Assembly (NCBI GenBank): GCA_025457985.1
Contig: JALOTI010000061.1
Coordinates: 1-8,557, forward strand
Length of the DNA: 8,557 nucleotides
Direction of reading: 5' to 3'
Source of the DNA: Leptospira sp.
GTDB taxonomy: Bacteria > Spirochaetota > Leptospiria > Leptospirales > Leptospiraceae
This document shows, one piece after another, positions 1 to 7,120 of this stretch. The translations under genes were made by a program, and so were the position numbers. How positions within the stretch are numbered: position 1 is the stretch's first letter; each line of letters begins with the position of its first letter. The notes beneath the pieces were generated by a model, which was not told the DNA's origin, made no database searches, and was given only the letters and a program-made list of their open reading frames with translations.

Positions 1-134
1 ACCTGAAGCTGAAAAAAGAAACGTCATTTCTCTCAGACCGCGAAACGATGAAAGCAAGCGCCGTCGAGAAGAGCCGGTGGAAAAAGATCAGTGAGCAGTC
101 AAGAAAGTTGAAGAAAAGCAGAAGAATTCTTTAA
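1..134 (+). other. Coding-like 5' flank with conflicting reading frames (end of an upstream gene and/or start of the TPR gene)
   Basis: No single frame explains this stretch. The frame starting at base 2 is open from the window edge and ends at a TGA at 92-94; its product is charged, ending in EEPVEKDQ, and could be the C-terminus of an upstream gene. That TGA overlaps a GTG at 91 that lies in the frame of the downstream TPR gene, but an in-frame TGA at 109-111 blocks it. The frame starting at base 3 is open from the edge to a TAA at 132-134. It contains an ATG at 48 followed by a lysine/serine-rich sequence (KKISEQSRKLKK). It would join the TPR frame if one A were removed from the AAAA run at 114-117. 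I cannot decide between these readings from sequence alone. Confidence 0.4.
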
Positions 135-489
135 GGATGGGAATTTTTCCAAGTCCATCGAGACATGTAAGGTTTTTCTCATCTTGTATCCTTCTCATTC
201 AAGAGAATGGGATGTAAGGAAGTTATTAAGTTCGAATTACAGAAGAACGGGAGATACATTACGGCTTGCTGAAAATGAGCTTCGACTCTACAAAGACTTT
301 CCGAATACGGAAGAAGGACTGGAAGCGTATTTGATCTCAGGAAAAACCTACGTCAGGCTTGGAAGGGAAGATTTGGCCGCAAAAATTTTTTCTGACATTA
401 CAAAAAATACCTTCGCAAGCAAGATCGCTCAAGAAGCAGAATTAGAGCTGACTCAGATGGAAATTTTAGGGGAGAGTAAAAATAAGTAA
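112..489 (+). CDS. TPR-like protein with an interrupted or missing 5' end
   Basis: The reading frame is open from 112 to the TAA at 487-489, and its first residues already fit a tetratricopeptide repeat: AEEFFKDGNFSKSIETC, then a helix ending YPSH, matches the helix-turn-helix spacing of a TPR with its small residue, aromatic, glycine and terminal proline. A second helical pair follows, from about LAENELRLYKDFPN to the ISGKTYVRLG and AAKIFSDI stretches. The only usual start codon inside the open part is a TTG at 184, which would cut off the first TPR helix pair, so a start there looks wrong. The coding signal appears to begin further upstream, where it is broken by a TGA at 109-111 or a one-base shift at 114-117. 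There is no signal peptide in what remains. TPRs are protein-binding scaffolds; the partner is unknown. The next gene, 78 bases downstream, also carries a TPR-like segment. This may be a pseudogene, a sequencing error, or a gene with an unusual start. Confidence 0.7.
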   Translation, partial: RKAEEFFKDGNFSKSIETCKVFLILYPSHSREWDVRKLLSSNYRRTGDTLRLAENELRLYKDFPNTEEGLEAYLISGKTYVRLGREDLAAKIFSDITKNTFASKIAQEAELELTQMEILGESKNK

Positions 490-538
490 TTTTTAGGAAA
501 ATATTGCCCTCGTTGTTTCCGATAATAAACTAGGCACG

Positions 539-569
539 TTGACTAAAAAGGCTCCAGAGAATTTATAAT
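539..569 (+). promoter_or_regulatory. Candidate sigma-70-type promoter overlapping the start of the CNB gene
   Basis: TTGACT at 539-544 matches five of six -35 bases, and TATAAT at 564-569 is a perfect -10 sequence; they are 19 bases apart, slightly long. The -10 overlaps the annotated ATG at 568, so transcription would start near base 576, just after it. If the promoter is real, translation would have to begin at the next in-frame ATG (583). A weaker alternative is TTGCCC at 504-509 with TAAACT at 526-531 (16-base spacer), which is compatible with the ATG at 568. Either may be chance in AT-rich DNA. Confidence 0.3.
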
Positions 570-1779
570 GTCATTTTTCCAAATGGTAACTTTCCCGGCG
601 AACTCCTACATTATTGTAGAAGGGAAAAAGGATGCGAACAACTTCTATATCATCCGCGAGGGGAAGGTACGTGTTTCTCGGGAGACTGCTGTCGTCGGCG
701 AGGATCCCAACCAAGTACTCGGACCTGGTGATTTTTTTGGAGTTGTAGCTGCGATGAGCCAACACGCTCAAATCGAATCTGCTACCTCACTTACAAATGT
801 TTCTTTAATCTCCGTTAGTTATGACCAGTTTGGAACATTGATCCAAAAGTCTACGGCGGTTGCGATGAACATCATCCGCTTCTTTTCAATGAAGCTACGC
901 CAATTTGATACAACCATCACAAGGCTTTCCTTCCGAAATGCAGTAGAAGAAGATCCAAACGAACTTTTCAAAATTGGTGAATACTACCACCAGCAAAACA
1001 ACGCACTACACGCCACTTTTGCTTACCAGAGTTATTTAAAACACCTTCCAAATGGACAGTTTGTACCGCAGGCAAAACTGCGATTACAAACTATGAATCA
1101 ACCTTTCCAAGCTCCTCCGATCGACTATACTAAATTCAATCGGAACTACAAAGACAATGAGATGATCTTTTGTGAGCACGAGCCAGGTAAGGAATTGTTC
1201 ATCCTCCAAGGAGGAAAGGTAAAAATCTCTAAAATTGTAAACCAAAATGAAGTGATGCTCGCGGTTCTCCAAGCGGGAGATATTTTTGGTGAGATGGCTA
1301 TCCTTGACAACAAACCAAGGTCAGCTTCGGCTGTAGCATCTGGCGATGTCGAACTTCTTGCGATCAACAAAGCAAACTTTGAAGGTATGGTAAAGGCGCA
1401 ACCGCAGTTGGCAACCCGTCTTATCACCCTACTTTCAGAACGAATTTGGACCGCCTACAAACAACTCGCTAATTTACTCTTAAAAGATCCTCAAGCAAGG
1501 ATTGTTGATACTCTCATGACTCTCGCTGAGAAGAATCGGATCAAAATCGCTCCCAAACAGGCATATAATTTTGAGATCGGAACGAAGGACCTTCTCAAGA
1601 TGGTAGGACTTACAGATCCGAAGGACGAGCTGATCATTGCCGATTTGATGAAAAATAACAAATTTATTCGCTTAGATCTTGGAAAAATTGTCTGCAGTGA
1701 TATGGCAGAGTTAGAAAAACTCGTCCAATTCTACCATAAAAAGGCATCCATGGAAAATAAGCTTAAGAAATTGAAATAA
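568..1779 (+). CDS. Cyclic-nucleotide-binding regulator with two CNB domains, TPR-like linker and winged-helix-like C-terminus
   Basis: This 403-residue cytoplasmic protein has no signal peptide or membrane segment. Domain 1 (about 5-115) has the CNB fold (GPGDFFG at 52-58), but its phosphate-binding cassette is degenerate: Val59 and Gln68 replace the usual Glu and Arg. Residues about 129-176 fit one TPR well (IGEYYHQQNNALHATFAYQSYL, ending in P161). Domain 2 (about 188-300) has an intact cassette, FGEMAILDNKPRSASA, with Glu242 and Arg251, the residues that hold the ribose and phosphate of cAMP or cGMP in this family. Residues about 304-385 follow the Crp pattern of a long helix then a helix-turn-helix-like segment (IGTKDLLKMVGLTD) and wing, but are divergent, so DNA binding is not certain. 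The start at ATG 568 has a weak AGAGA at 556-560; ATG 583 (Met6) is a possible alternative. It probably shares a transcript with the STAS gene 52 bases downstream. The CNB assignment is firm; ligand and target are unknown. Confidence 0.94.
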   Translation: MSFFQMVTFPANSYIIVEGKKDANNFYIIREGKVRVSRETAVVGEDPNQVLGPGDFFGVVAAMSQHAQIESATSLTNVSLISVSYDQFGTLIQKSTAVAMNIIRFFSMKLRQFDTTITRLSFRNAVEEDPNELFKIGEYYHQQNNALHATFAYQSYLKHLPNGQFVPQAKLRLQTMNQPFQAPPIDYTKFNRNYKDNEMIFCEHEPGKELFILQGGKVKISKIVNQNEVMLAVLQAGDIFGEMAILDNKPRSASAVASGDVELLAINKANFEGMVKAQPQLATRLITLLSERIWTAYKQLANLLLKDPQARIVDTLMTLAEKNRIKIAPKQAYNFEIGTKDLLKMVGLTDPKDELIIADLMKNNKFIRLDLGKIVCSDMAELEKLVQFYHKKASMENKLKKLK

Positions 1780-1831
1780 AATTTCTTGCATATGGAAGCC
1801 CAAAAACGTAGGTTAGAAGCTGTAAAAAAAT

Positions 1832-2137
1832 ATGAGTGATAAGATAGTTGTAGAAGAGACAGGAAACACGATTCGAGTTCGTTTTATGGATCAAATCCTT
1901 GATGGAAATGCTCCAGAACTTCGTGAGATATTAGCGGAAATTTTAGAGAAGAAAGCAACCGAAGTCTTTTTGGACTTAGAAAAAGTTGTGATTGTAAGTT
2001 CACTCGGAATTTCACGTTTGTTATCTTTCAAAAACAAAGCCGATGAAAAGAAGATGACTGTTAAGATCGTAAACATCCAAGAAAAGCTAAAAGAAACTTT
2101 AAAAAAGTTGATGTTAGACCAATTCTTCGGACTGTAA
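1832..2137 (+). CDS. STAS-domain protein, anti-sigma-factor antagonist type
   Basis: At 101 residues this is a stand-alone STAS domain of the SpoIIAA/RsbV size and order: an N-terminal beta strand (NTIRVRFMD), a first helix (APELREILAEILEK), the core strand EVFLDLEKVVIV, then the signature loop SSLGISRLLSF and two further strand-helix units. In that family the second serine of the loop is phosphorylated by an anti-sigma kinase to switch partner binding; here it would be Ser57. The aspartate that usually precedes the two serines is Val55 and the following glycine is Leu58, so the loop is atypical. No kinase or sigma factor gene is in the window, so partners must be encoded elsewhere. It is the last gene before the terminator at 2177-2207 and lies 52 bases after the CNB regulator, probably in the same transcript. 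A role other than sigma control, such as a scaffold in chemosensory or cyclic-nucleotide signalling, is possible. Confidence 0.92.
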   Translation: MSDKIVVEETGNTIRVRFMDQILDGNAPELREILAEILEKKATEVFLDLEKVVIVSSLGISRLLSFKNKADEKKMTVKIVNIQEKLKETLKKLMLDQFFGL

Positions 2138-2176
2138 AAGACTCAAGGCTCTCTTTCCATTTCGTAAAACTAGGAT

Positions 2177-2207
2177 AAAAAAACCTCTCGAAAATAGAGG
2201 TTTTTTT
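2177..2207. terminator. Bidirectional intrinsic terminator between convergent genes
   Basis: The arms AAAAAAACCTCT (2177-2188) and AGAGGTTTTTTT (2196-2207) are perfectly complementary over 12 bases and enclose a 7-base loop. The five GC-containing pairs next to the loop form the stable stem, and each strand ends in a run of seven U, so both transcripts can terminate. It lies 39 bases after the STAS stop codon on the + strand and 46 bases after the gmd stop on the - strand. This placement is what is expected of a shared terminator. Confidence 0.93.
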
Positions 2208-2253
2208 ATTTTATTGGGTTTGTCTGTTCGAATCAAAAAAGATTTATTTCTAT

Positions 2254-3270
2254 CTAAAATCCTTGGTCCTTCAAATCAGCTTCCATCATAATTTTTACTA
2301 GTTCTTTAAATTTAACTTTTGGCTCCCAACCTAACTGACGTTTCGCTTTTGCTGGATCACCTATCAAGAGCTCAACTTCTGTAGGTCGGTAATACTTGGG
2401 ATCAATTTTCACAAGAACTTGGCCAGATTTTTTATCTTTACCCACTTCCTTGTCTTCCTTTCCTTCCCAAACCACTTCGTATCCCGCAATTTTATATGCT
2501 TCTTCGATAAATTCGCGAACCGTATGAGTTTCGTTTGTGGCGACTACATAGTCGTCTGCTTTTTCTTGCTGCAACATCATCCACATCATTTCAACATAAT
2601 CTGGAGCGTAACCCCAGTCACGTTTGGAATCAATATTTCCCATAGTAATAAAAGGAAGTTTTCCTGCTTTGACAGCGGAAACTCCAAGTGTTACTTTTCT
2701 TGTGACAAATGTTTCCCCACGACGAGGAGATTCGTGGTTAAATAAGATTCCATTAGATGCGTGCAAATTGTACGCTTCTCTATAATTTACTACTGCCCAG
2801 TATGCATAGAGTTTTGCCACAGCATATGGGGAACGAGGGTAAAAAGGTGTCTTTTCGGTTTGAGGAACTTCCTGTACGAGACCATACAATTCTGAAGTGG
2901 ATGCTTGGTAAAACCTGGAATTGATTCCCGTTTGTTTGATCGCGTCCAAAATTCTGAGAGTTCCTACGGCATCGACTTCCGCCGTATACTCTGGAACTTC
3001 AAAGGAAACCTGCACATGGGATTGAGCCGCAAGATTGTAAATCTCAGCAGGTTGGATTTTTTCTAAGATTCGATTTAGATTCGAGGAGTCCGTTAAATCT
3101 CCGTAATGGAGGTGGAGAGAAGGATTTCCATGGAGGTGTTCGATTCGATTGCGATTGAAAAGACTTGTTCGTCTTACAATTCCGTGAACTTCGTATCCTT
3201 TCTTTAGGAGAAGTTCTGCCAAGTAGGAGCCATCTTGGCCAGTGATTCCAGTGATAAGTGCCTTTTTCAT
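2254..3270 (-). CDS. gmd: GDP-mannose 4,6-dehydratase
   Basis: The 338-residue product is an extended short-chain dehydrogenase of NDP-sugar type. It converts GDP-D-mannose to GDP-4-keto-6-deoxy-D-mannose with bound NADP, the branch point to GDP-fucose, GDP-rhamnose and related sugars of surface polysaccharides. The NADP loop is GITGQDG (8-14). The catalytic set is Thr125-Ser126-Glu127 in ASTSELYG, and Tyr149/Lys153 in SPYAVAK, spaced as Thr132/Glu134 and Tyr156/Lys160 are in the E. coli enzyme. The family signature [17 protein letters not shown] is at 177-192, and [10 protein letters not shown] at 217-226 is also typical. The start ATG at 3268-3270 is chosen because the family begins MKKALITG; the frame stays open to 3594, but the added residues overlap the divergent gene and match nothing. 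No good Shine-Dalgarno is visible. The gene stands alone: no GDP-fucose synthase, GDP-rhamnose reductase or glycosyltransferase is adjacent, so the end product is unknown. Confidence 0.97.
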   Translation of the reverse strand: MKKALITGITGQDGSYLAELLLKKGYEVHGIVRRTSLFNRNRIEHLHGNPSLHLHYGDLTDSSNLNRILEKIQPAEIYNLAAQSHVQVSFEVPEYTAEVDAVGTLRILDAIKQTGINSRFYQASTSELYGLVQEVPQTEKTPFYPRSPYAVAKLYAYWAVVNYREAYNLHASNGILFNHESPRRGETFVTRKVTLGVSAVKAGKLPFITMGNIDSKRDWGYAPDYVEMMWMMLQQEKADDYVVATNETHTVREFIEEAYKIAGYEVVWEGKEDKEVGKDKKSGQVLVKIDPKYYRPTEVELLIGDPAKAKRQLGWEPKVKFKELVKIMMEADLKDQGF

Positions 3271-3376
3271 AGATTGGAATTCAGTTTTTAAGACAGAGTT
3301 GAGACGAAAAGGAAAAATAGGGAGTTTTGACAGCGAAATTCTGAAAAAAAGCAATAGAACCGCCAATGTAATTCTC

Positions 3377-3407
3377 TTTACAGCGCTGTTTTCAACCGAA
3401 ATATAAT
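3377..3407 (+). promoter_or_regulatory. Candidate promoter with a palindrome over its -35, upstream of the large lipoprotein gene
   Basis: TATAAT at 3402-3407 is a perfect -10, with TTTACA at 3377-3382 (five of six) 19 bases upstream. The perfect 10-base palindrome ACAGCGCTGT at 3380-3389 overlaps the -35, as an operator would. The -10 ends only 11 bases before the ATG at 3419, so the transcript would have a leader of about 5 bases and the GAAG at 3410-3413 would not work as a ribosome binding site. Either this is a near-leaderless message or the real promoter lies elsewhere in the 148-bp divergent region. I saw no convincing promoter for gmd on the other strand. Confidence 0.35.
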
Positions 3408-3418
3408 CCGAAGATGCT

Positions 3419-6400
3419 ATGAGAAAGTTCCTTCCGATATTGATTTTTTTCCTCGTATCTTGCCAACTGCCAAGCCTCGTACGAAGCCAGTTGGAACTCT
3501 TTGGTTTCTTTAGATTTTTAGGTGGAGCGAATCGATTTTTATTAGGTGGGACGGTTTCGGGACTTTTGCCCGGAGGCTCCGTTGAGGTTCGCAACGGGGA
3601 TCAATCTGTGACAGTTTCACAAGATGGAAGCTTCAGTTTCCCAACTCGATTGGATCCAGGAACAAGTTACGATCTTACGATATCCACCTCGGGAAATTCA
3701 TTTATGAATTGTGCGATCACCAATGGAAAAGGGGTTGTGCAGTCTGTTGACATCAGTGATGTCACCATCAATTGTGGGTTAGGTCCTGGTTTTTACGAAG
3801 TCGGCGTCAATGTAAGTGGAATATCGGCTCCGATCACTGTCCAAAACAATGGAACAGATTCTCTTTCGATTAGCTCTGGAGGATTGTTTAAATTTGCTAC
3901 TCCACTTTCTACTGGACAAAACTATTCTGTCACAATTACATCCCAGACACCAGGGAGCGTTTGTTCCTTCGTAAATCCTACTTTAAGTGCCGGAACGGTT
4001 GCGACTTTAAATGTAACAGTTGCTATTCGATGTATCTCTGGGTATTTAAACAGTGGTGCGATCCATACTGTGGCTGCAGCTGATCTCTTTCCGAACCTCT
4101 CCTCTCCTCATCCATACTTACAAACAATTGCAGGCTCTTTTCCAACCAATGCAAATGGAATAGGACCAGACCCGAACCTCGTAAACGACCCCGACCCAAG
4201 ACTAGCTCGATTTAGGAGTCCGAACGGTATCGTTAGTGATGGAACATATATTTATATAGCGGATTACTTAAATAATGTAATTCGCAGAATGAATATAAGC
4301 ACACAAGAAGTGGAGACTTTTGCCGGTGGAGCGACTGGCGGTGGTATAGCTTGTCCGGGAGCAAACTGTCAAGACGGAATCGGTACGGCAGCTCAATTCC
4401 ATGGTCCTTACTATCTGACAACAGACGGAGTATCACTATATGTTCTTGAGTTTCTTGGGAACCGAATCCGAAGGATCAATCTAGCAAATGCGGCAGTTTC
4501 TACCTTGGCTGGAAGTGGGAATACTGGGTTTGCCGACAATGCAAATGGTCTCCTTGCATCCTTTAGCAATCCACATGGAATCCTTCTCCACCAAGGAACT
4601 TTATATGTTGCAGATCGCTATAATGAAAGGATCCGAGCTGTAAACCCAGTCACAGGTGCAGTTACAACATTGGCTGGATCTGGAACTGCAGGAACCTTAG
4701 ATGCAAATGGAACTTCCGCACAATTCAATTCTCCGATAGGAATTGCCGCTGTCGGCGGTTATCTATACATTGCGGATAATGGAAGCCATCGCATACGAAG
4801 GATTGATCTGACAAGCCCCTACCCAGTAACGACGATCGCAGGACAGGCGCTTGCTGGTTCTCTCGATGGATATGGCACAAATGCTATGTTTGACGGTCCC
4901 TTCAACTTGACTTCCGATGGAACAAACCTAATTCTTTTCGAATTCAATACTCTCAAAATCCGCCACATACGTCTGAGTGATTATAAAGTTACGACTTTGG
5001 TCGGTGGTGTGAGTGGTTATATAGACAATGCAGGCAGCAACGCAGGTATGTTCGTTGTAGCTTTTCCCGCAAGCGATGGGAACAATCTCTATATATCCGA
5101 TGCGGGGAATCACGCCATACGCAGGATCGAAAATGCGGAAATCCTTCGTTATACCTTTGATGGAAATATGGTTGATTCTGTTGGAACAAACAATGGATCA
5201 GCAGTCGGAGCTCCAACACAAGTGACAGATGAAAAAGGAACTACTCTTGGTGCGTATGAATTGAATGGATCGAGCCATTTGATTAGCTCAGCTTCGAATG
5301 TAAATTTTTCAGGAAATCCAATAATGGATGACCTAACCATGTCGATGTGGGTTCATCCTAGTGGAAAGGCAGGAAACCAATTTTTATTCTATAATGGATC
5401 TGGTGGTTCGAATGGATATGGAATACTTTTTGATGGAACAAATACGAGCCGAAGGATCAGCATCTCTCTTGGTGGAGTCCCTGGTAGTCCTGATTCCACA
5501 GACCAACTGCCACTTAACCAATGGAGCCATGTCACCTTGACTCGAAATGGGGGAACTTGGCAAATGTACATCAACGGCAGAAGCCAAGGAATCGCCTTTG
5601 CTACAAATCCGAATACGCCAGCCGCAAGCCTAAAAATTGGAGACAATGGCGGAGGAGTTAATTTTTTCCAAGGAAAGGTTTCCGATTTTCGATTCTTCAA
5701 AGGTGCACTAGACCAAATCGCCATACAAAAGTTAGCGGCTCAAGTGCCAAATGGATTGGTCGCTTATTACCCATTGAACGGGAACTCGAATGACTTTAGC
5801 GGAAATGATAACCACCTAACTATTAATATTGCTACTGCAACAAGTGACCGAAATGGATATGGAAATTCTGCCTATGCCTTTGATGGTACTACTTTTTTAT
5901 CCAGAACTTCCACGGTTGCCTTACCTTCAGGAAATGCTAGACGAACCCAATGTGCGTGGATTTTAACTACCAGTTCCATCAGCCAGCATATCTTAGGGTA
6001 TGGAAGTAATGTAGCATCAAATGGCTCTGGTCTCATGATCGATACCACTCAGGCTGGTATTTTTGGTGGGGGTGGGGGTGACGATGTCCTTGCCCCCCAT
6101 GAAGGTATCACAGGAGAGTGGGTTCATATATGTGGAACCTATGATAATGCAAACGCATCCCTTTATCTCAACGGTGTTTTGCGAAATACAGAATCTAAAA
6201 CCTGGAATACAACGGCTAACACGGCAATCCAAGTAGGAAGGCGGATAGACTTTACGGGAAATTTTTTCGGAAGCATTGATGACGTTCGAATTTACAATCG
6301 TGTTTTGTCACAAGCTGAAATCAGAGCCCTATCAGGTGTCCACCCAACACAGGTTAGCACCTGGAGTACAACGATTGCCTCGCGGAGTTTGAAATTCTTT

Positions 6401-7108
6401 TTGAAGCCGGAGGCTACGGCTTATTCGGGAGGAACTTGTCCGGTAGGACTCAACTGCGTATATGATTGGTATGATAGGAGTGGTAATAACTTCCATCTTA
6501 CGCAAATTTCTGGCGCTAACAGACCCGCTTATGAAATCAATCCAATGTTGGGCAAACCAGGTATCCGTTTTTTTGGTACCGATCCTAATCCAAGCTTTCT
6601 CAGCCGAACCTGCGAACCAATACTCAATGGCTCCTCGAATACAATCTTTGCCACCTACCGAGAAGTTGGCCAATCGGGAAATGATGGTCTCTTTCAGAAC
6701 GGTTCCCCCACGACAGGAAAACTTTTGTATATTCTTAGAATGCCCAACCGACCCTCTCTATTCAATCTGTCGAGTGTGAATGTATTGCAAGCTACGCCTA
6801 ACTTTTCTGTCGTGAATGAAACTTCAATCTTGAGTTTGGATCACAATGGAACATCGGGCAATATCCGAAAGAATGGATCCATCCAAACTTCCCTTTCGGT
6901 GCCAACGGGAACCTTTTCCTGTGGTGGAGGAACTCTCGATATTGGAAGGTATTTTTATTCAGGTGGCCCGCCGGATGGTGACTACTTCGATGGACATCTC
7001 GGGGATTTTTTATATTTCGATGGCGTACTTTCGGCGGCGGACAGAGAACTCGTCCAATGCTACCTGTCCAATCGCTACAACATTCCAGTGAGCCATAACT
7101 GTCCGTAA
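3419..7108 (+). CDS. Large multidomain surface lipoprotein: NHL beta-propeller plus three LamG/concanavalin-like domains
   Basis: This 1229-residue protein starts with a lipoprotein signal, [15 protein letters not shown], whose lipobox LVSC makes Cys15 the lipidated residue. An aromatic, glycine-rich stretch (24-44) leads into two related beta-sandwich repeats (about 43-119 and 125-205), each with GTVSGL- or NVSGI-like openings, a GxFxF strand and a closing Cys. An NHL propeller follows (about 233-573), with repeated units of the form SPxGI...LYIADxxxxxIRRI...TxAG. Then come two LamG (Laminin_G_3-like) jelly rolls (about 577-773 and 778-974), each opening with FDG or YYPLNGN and closing with [10 protein letters not shown] or [14 protein letters not shown]. 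The last domain (about 980-1229) is also concanavalin-like: it has [13 protein letters not shown] near its start and the typical ending [15 protein letters not shown]. No catalytic motif is visible; such domains usually bind glycans or proteins, so an adhesin or envelope scaffold role is inferred. Only 12 bases separate it from the porin gene. Confidence 0.93.
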   Translation: MRKFLPILIFFLVSCQLPSLVRSQLELFGFFRFLGGANRFLLGGTVSGLLPGGSVEVRNGDQSVTVSQDGSFSFPTRLDPGTSYDLTISTSGNSFMNCAITNGKGVVQSVDISDVTINCGLGPGFYEVGVNVSGISAPITVQNNGTDSLSISSGGLFKFATPLSTGQNYSVTITSQTPGSVCSFVNPTLSAGTVATLNVTVAIRCISGYLNSGAIHTVAAADLFPNLSSPHPYLQTIAGSFPTNANGIGPDPNLVNDPDPRLARFRSPNGIVSDGTYIYIADYLNNVIRRMNISTQEVETFAGGATGGGIACPGANCQDGIGTAAQFHGPYYLTTDGVSLYVLEFLGNRIRRINLANAAVSTLAGSGNTGFADNANGLLASFSNPHGILLHQGTLYVADRYNERIRAVNPVTGAVTTLAGSGTAGTLDANGTSAQFNSPIGIAAVGGYLYIADNGSHRIRRIDLTSPYPVTTIAGQALAGSLDGYGTNAMFDGPFNLTSDGTNLILFEFNTLKIRHIRLSDYKVTTLVGGVSGYIDNAGSNAGMFVVAFPASDGNNLYISDAGNHAIRRIENAEILRYTFDGNMVDSVGTNNGSAVGAPTQVTDEKGTTLGAYELNGSSHLISSASNVNFSGNPIMDDLTMSMWVHPSGKAGNQFLFYNGSGGSNGYGILFDGTNTSRRISISLGGVPGSPDSTDQLPLNQWSHVTLTRNGGTWQMYINGRSQGIAFATNPNTPAASLKIGDNGGGVNFFQGKVSDFRFFKGALDQIAIQKLAAQVPNGLVAYYPLNGNSNDFSGNDNHLTINIATATSDRNGYGNSAYAFDGTTFLSRTSTVALPSGNARRTQCAWILTTSSISQHILGYGSNVASNGSGLMIDTTQAGIFGGGGGDDVLAPHEGITGEWVHICGTYDNANASLYLNGVLRNTESKTWNTTANTAIQVGRRIDFTGNFFGSIDDVRIYNRVLSQAEIRALSGVHPTQVSTWSTTIASRSLKFFLKPEATAYSGGTCPVGLNCVYDWYDRSGNNFHLTQISGANRPAYEINPMLGKPGIRFFGTDPNPSFLSRTCEPILNGSSNTIFATYREVGQSGNDGLFQNGSPTTGKLLYILRMPNRPSLFNLSSVNVLQATPNFSVVNETSILSLDHNGTSGNIRKNGSIQTSLSVPTGTFSCGGGTLDIGRYFYSGGPPDGDYFDGHLGDFLYFDGVLSAADRELVQCYLSNRYNIPVSHNCP

Positions 7109-7120
7109 GTTAAGCTGGTT

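Noticed and set aside
114..117. Programmed ribosomal frameshift in the TPR gene
   Set aside because: AAAA is short, there is no clear slippery heptamer or downstream structure, and a lesion or sequencing error explains it more simply.
3327..3332. Perfect TTGACA on the + strand upstream of the lipoprotein gene
   Set aside because: No acceptable -10 lies 16-19 bases downstream; the sequence there (around 3349-3357) matches TATAAT poorly.
3271..3594. N-terminal extension of gmd, open to a start at 3594 on the - strand
   Set aside because: The family begins at MKKALITG (ATG 3270). The extra 108 residues match nothing, cross the divergent intergenic region and overlap the lipoprotein start.
6065..6098. 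G runs (two runs of five) followed by six C, possible phase-variable or quadruplex site
   Set aside because: The runs are short, encode a normal glycine-rich loop in the second LamG domain and keep the frame. Nothing points to slippage.
6462..7091. Long open frames (6462-6779 and 6846-7091) inside the lipoprotein gene
   Set aside because: They overlap the confident reading frame, give low-complexity or unmatched products, and have no start signals of their own.
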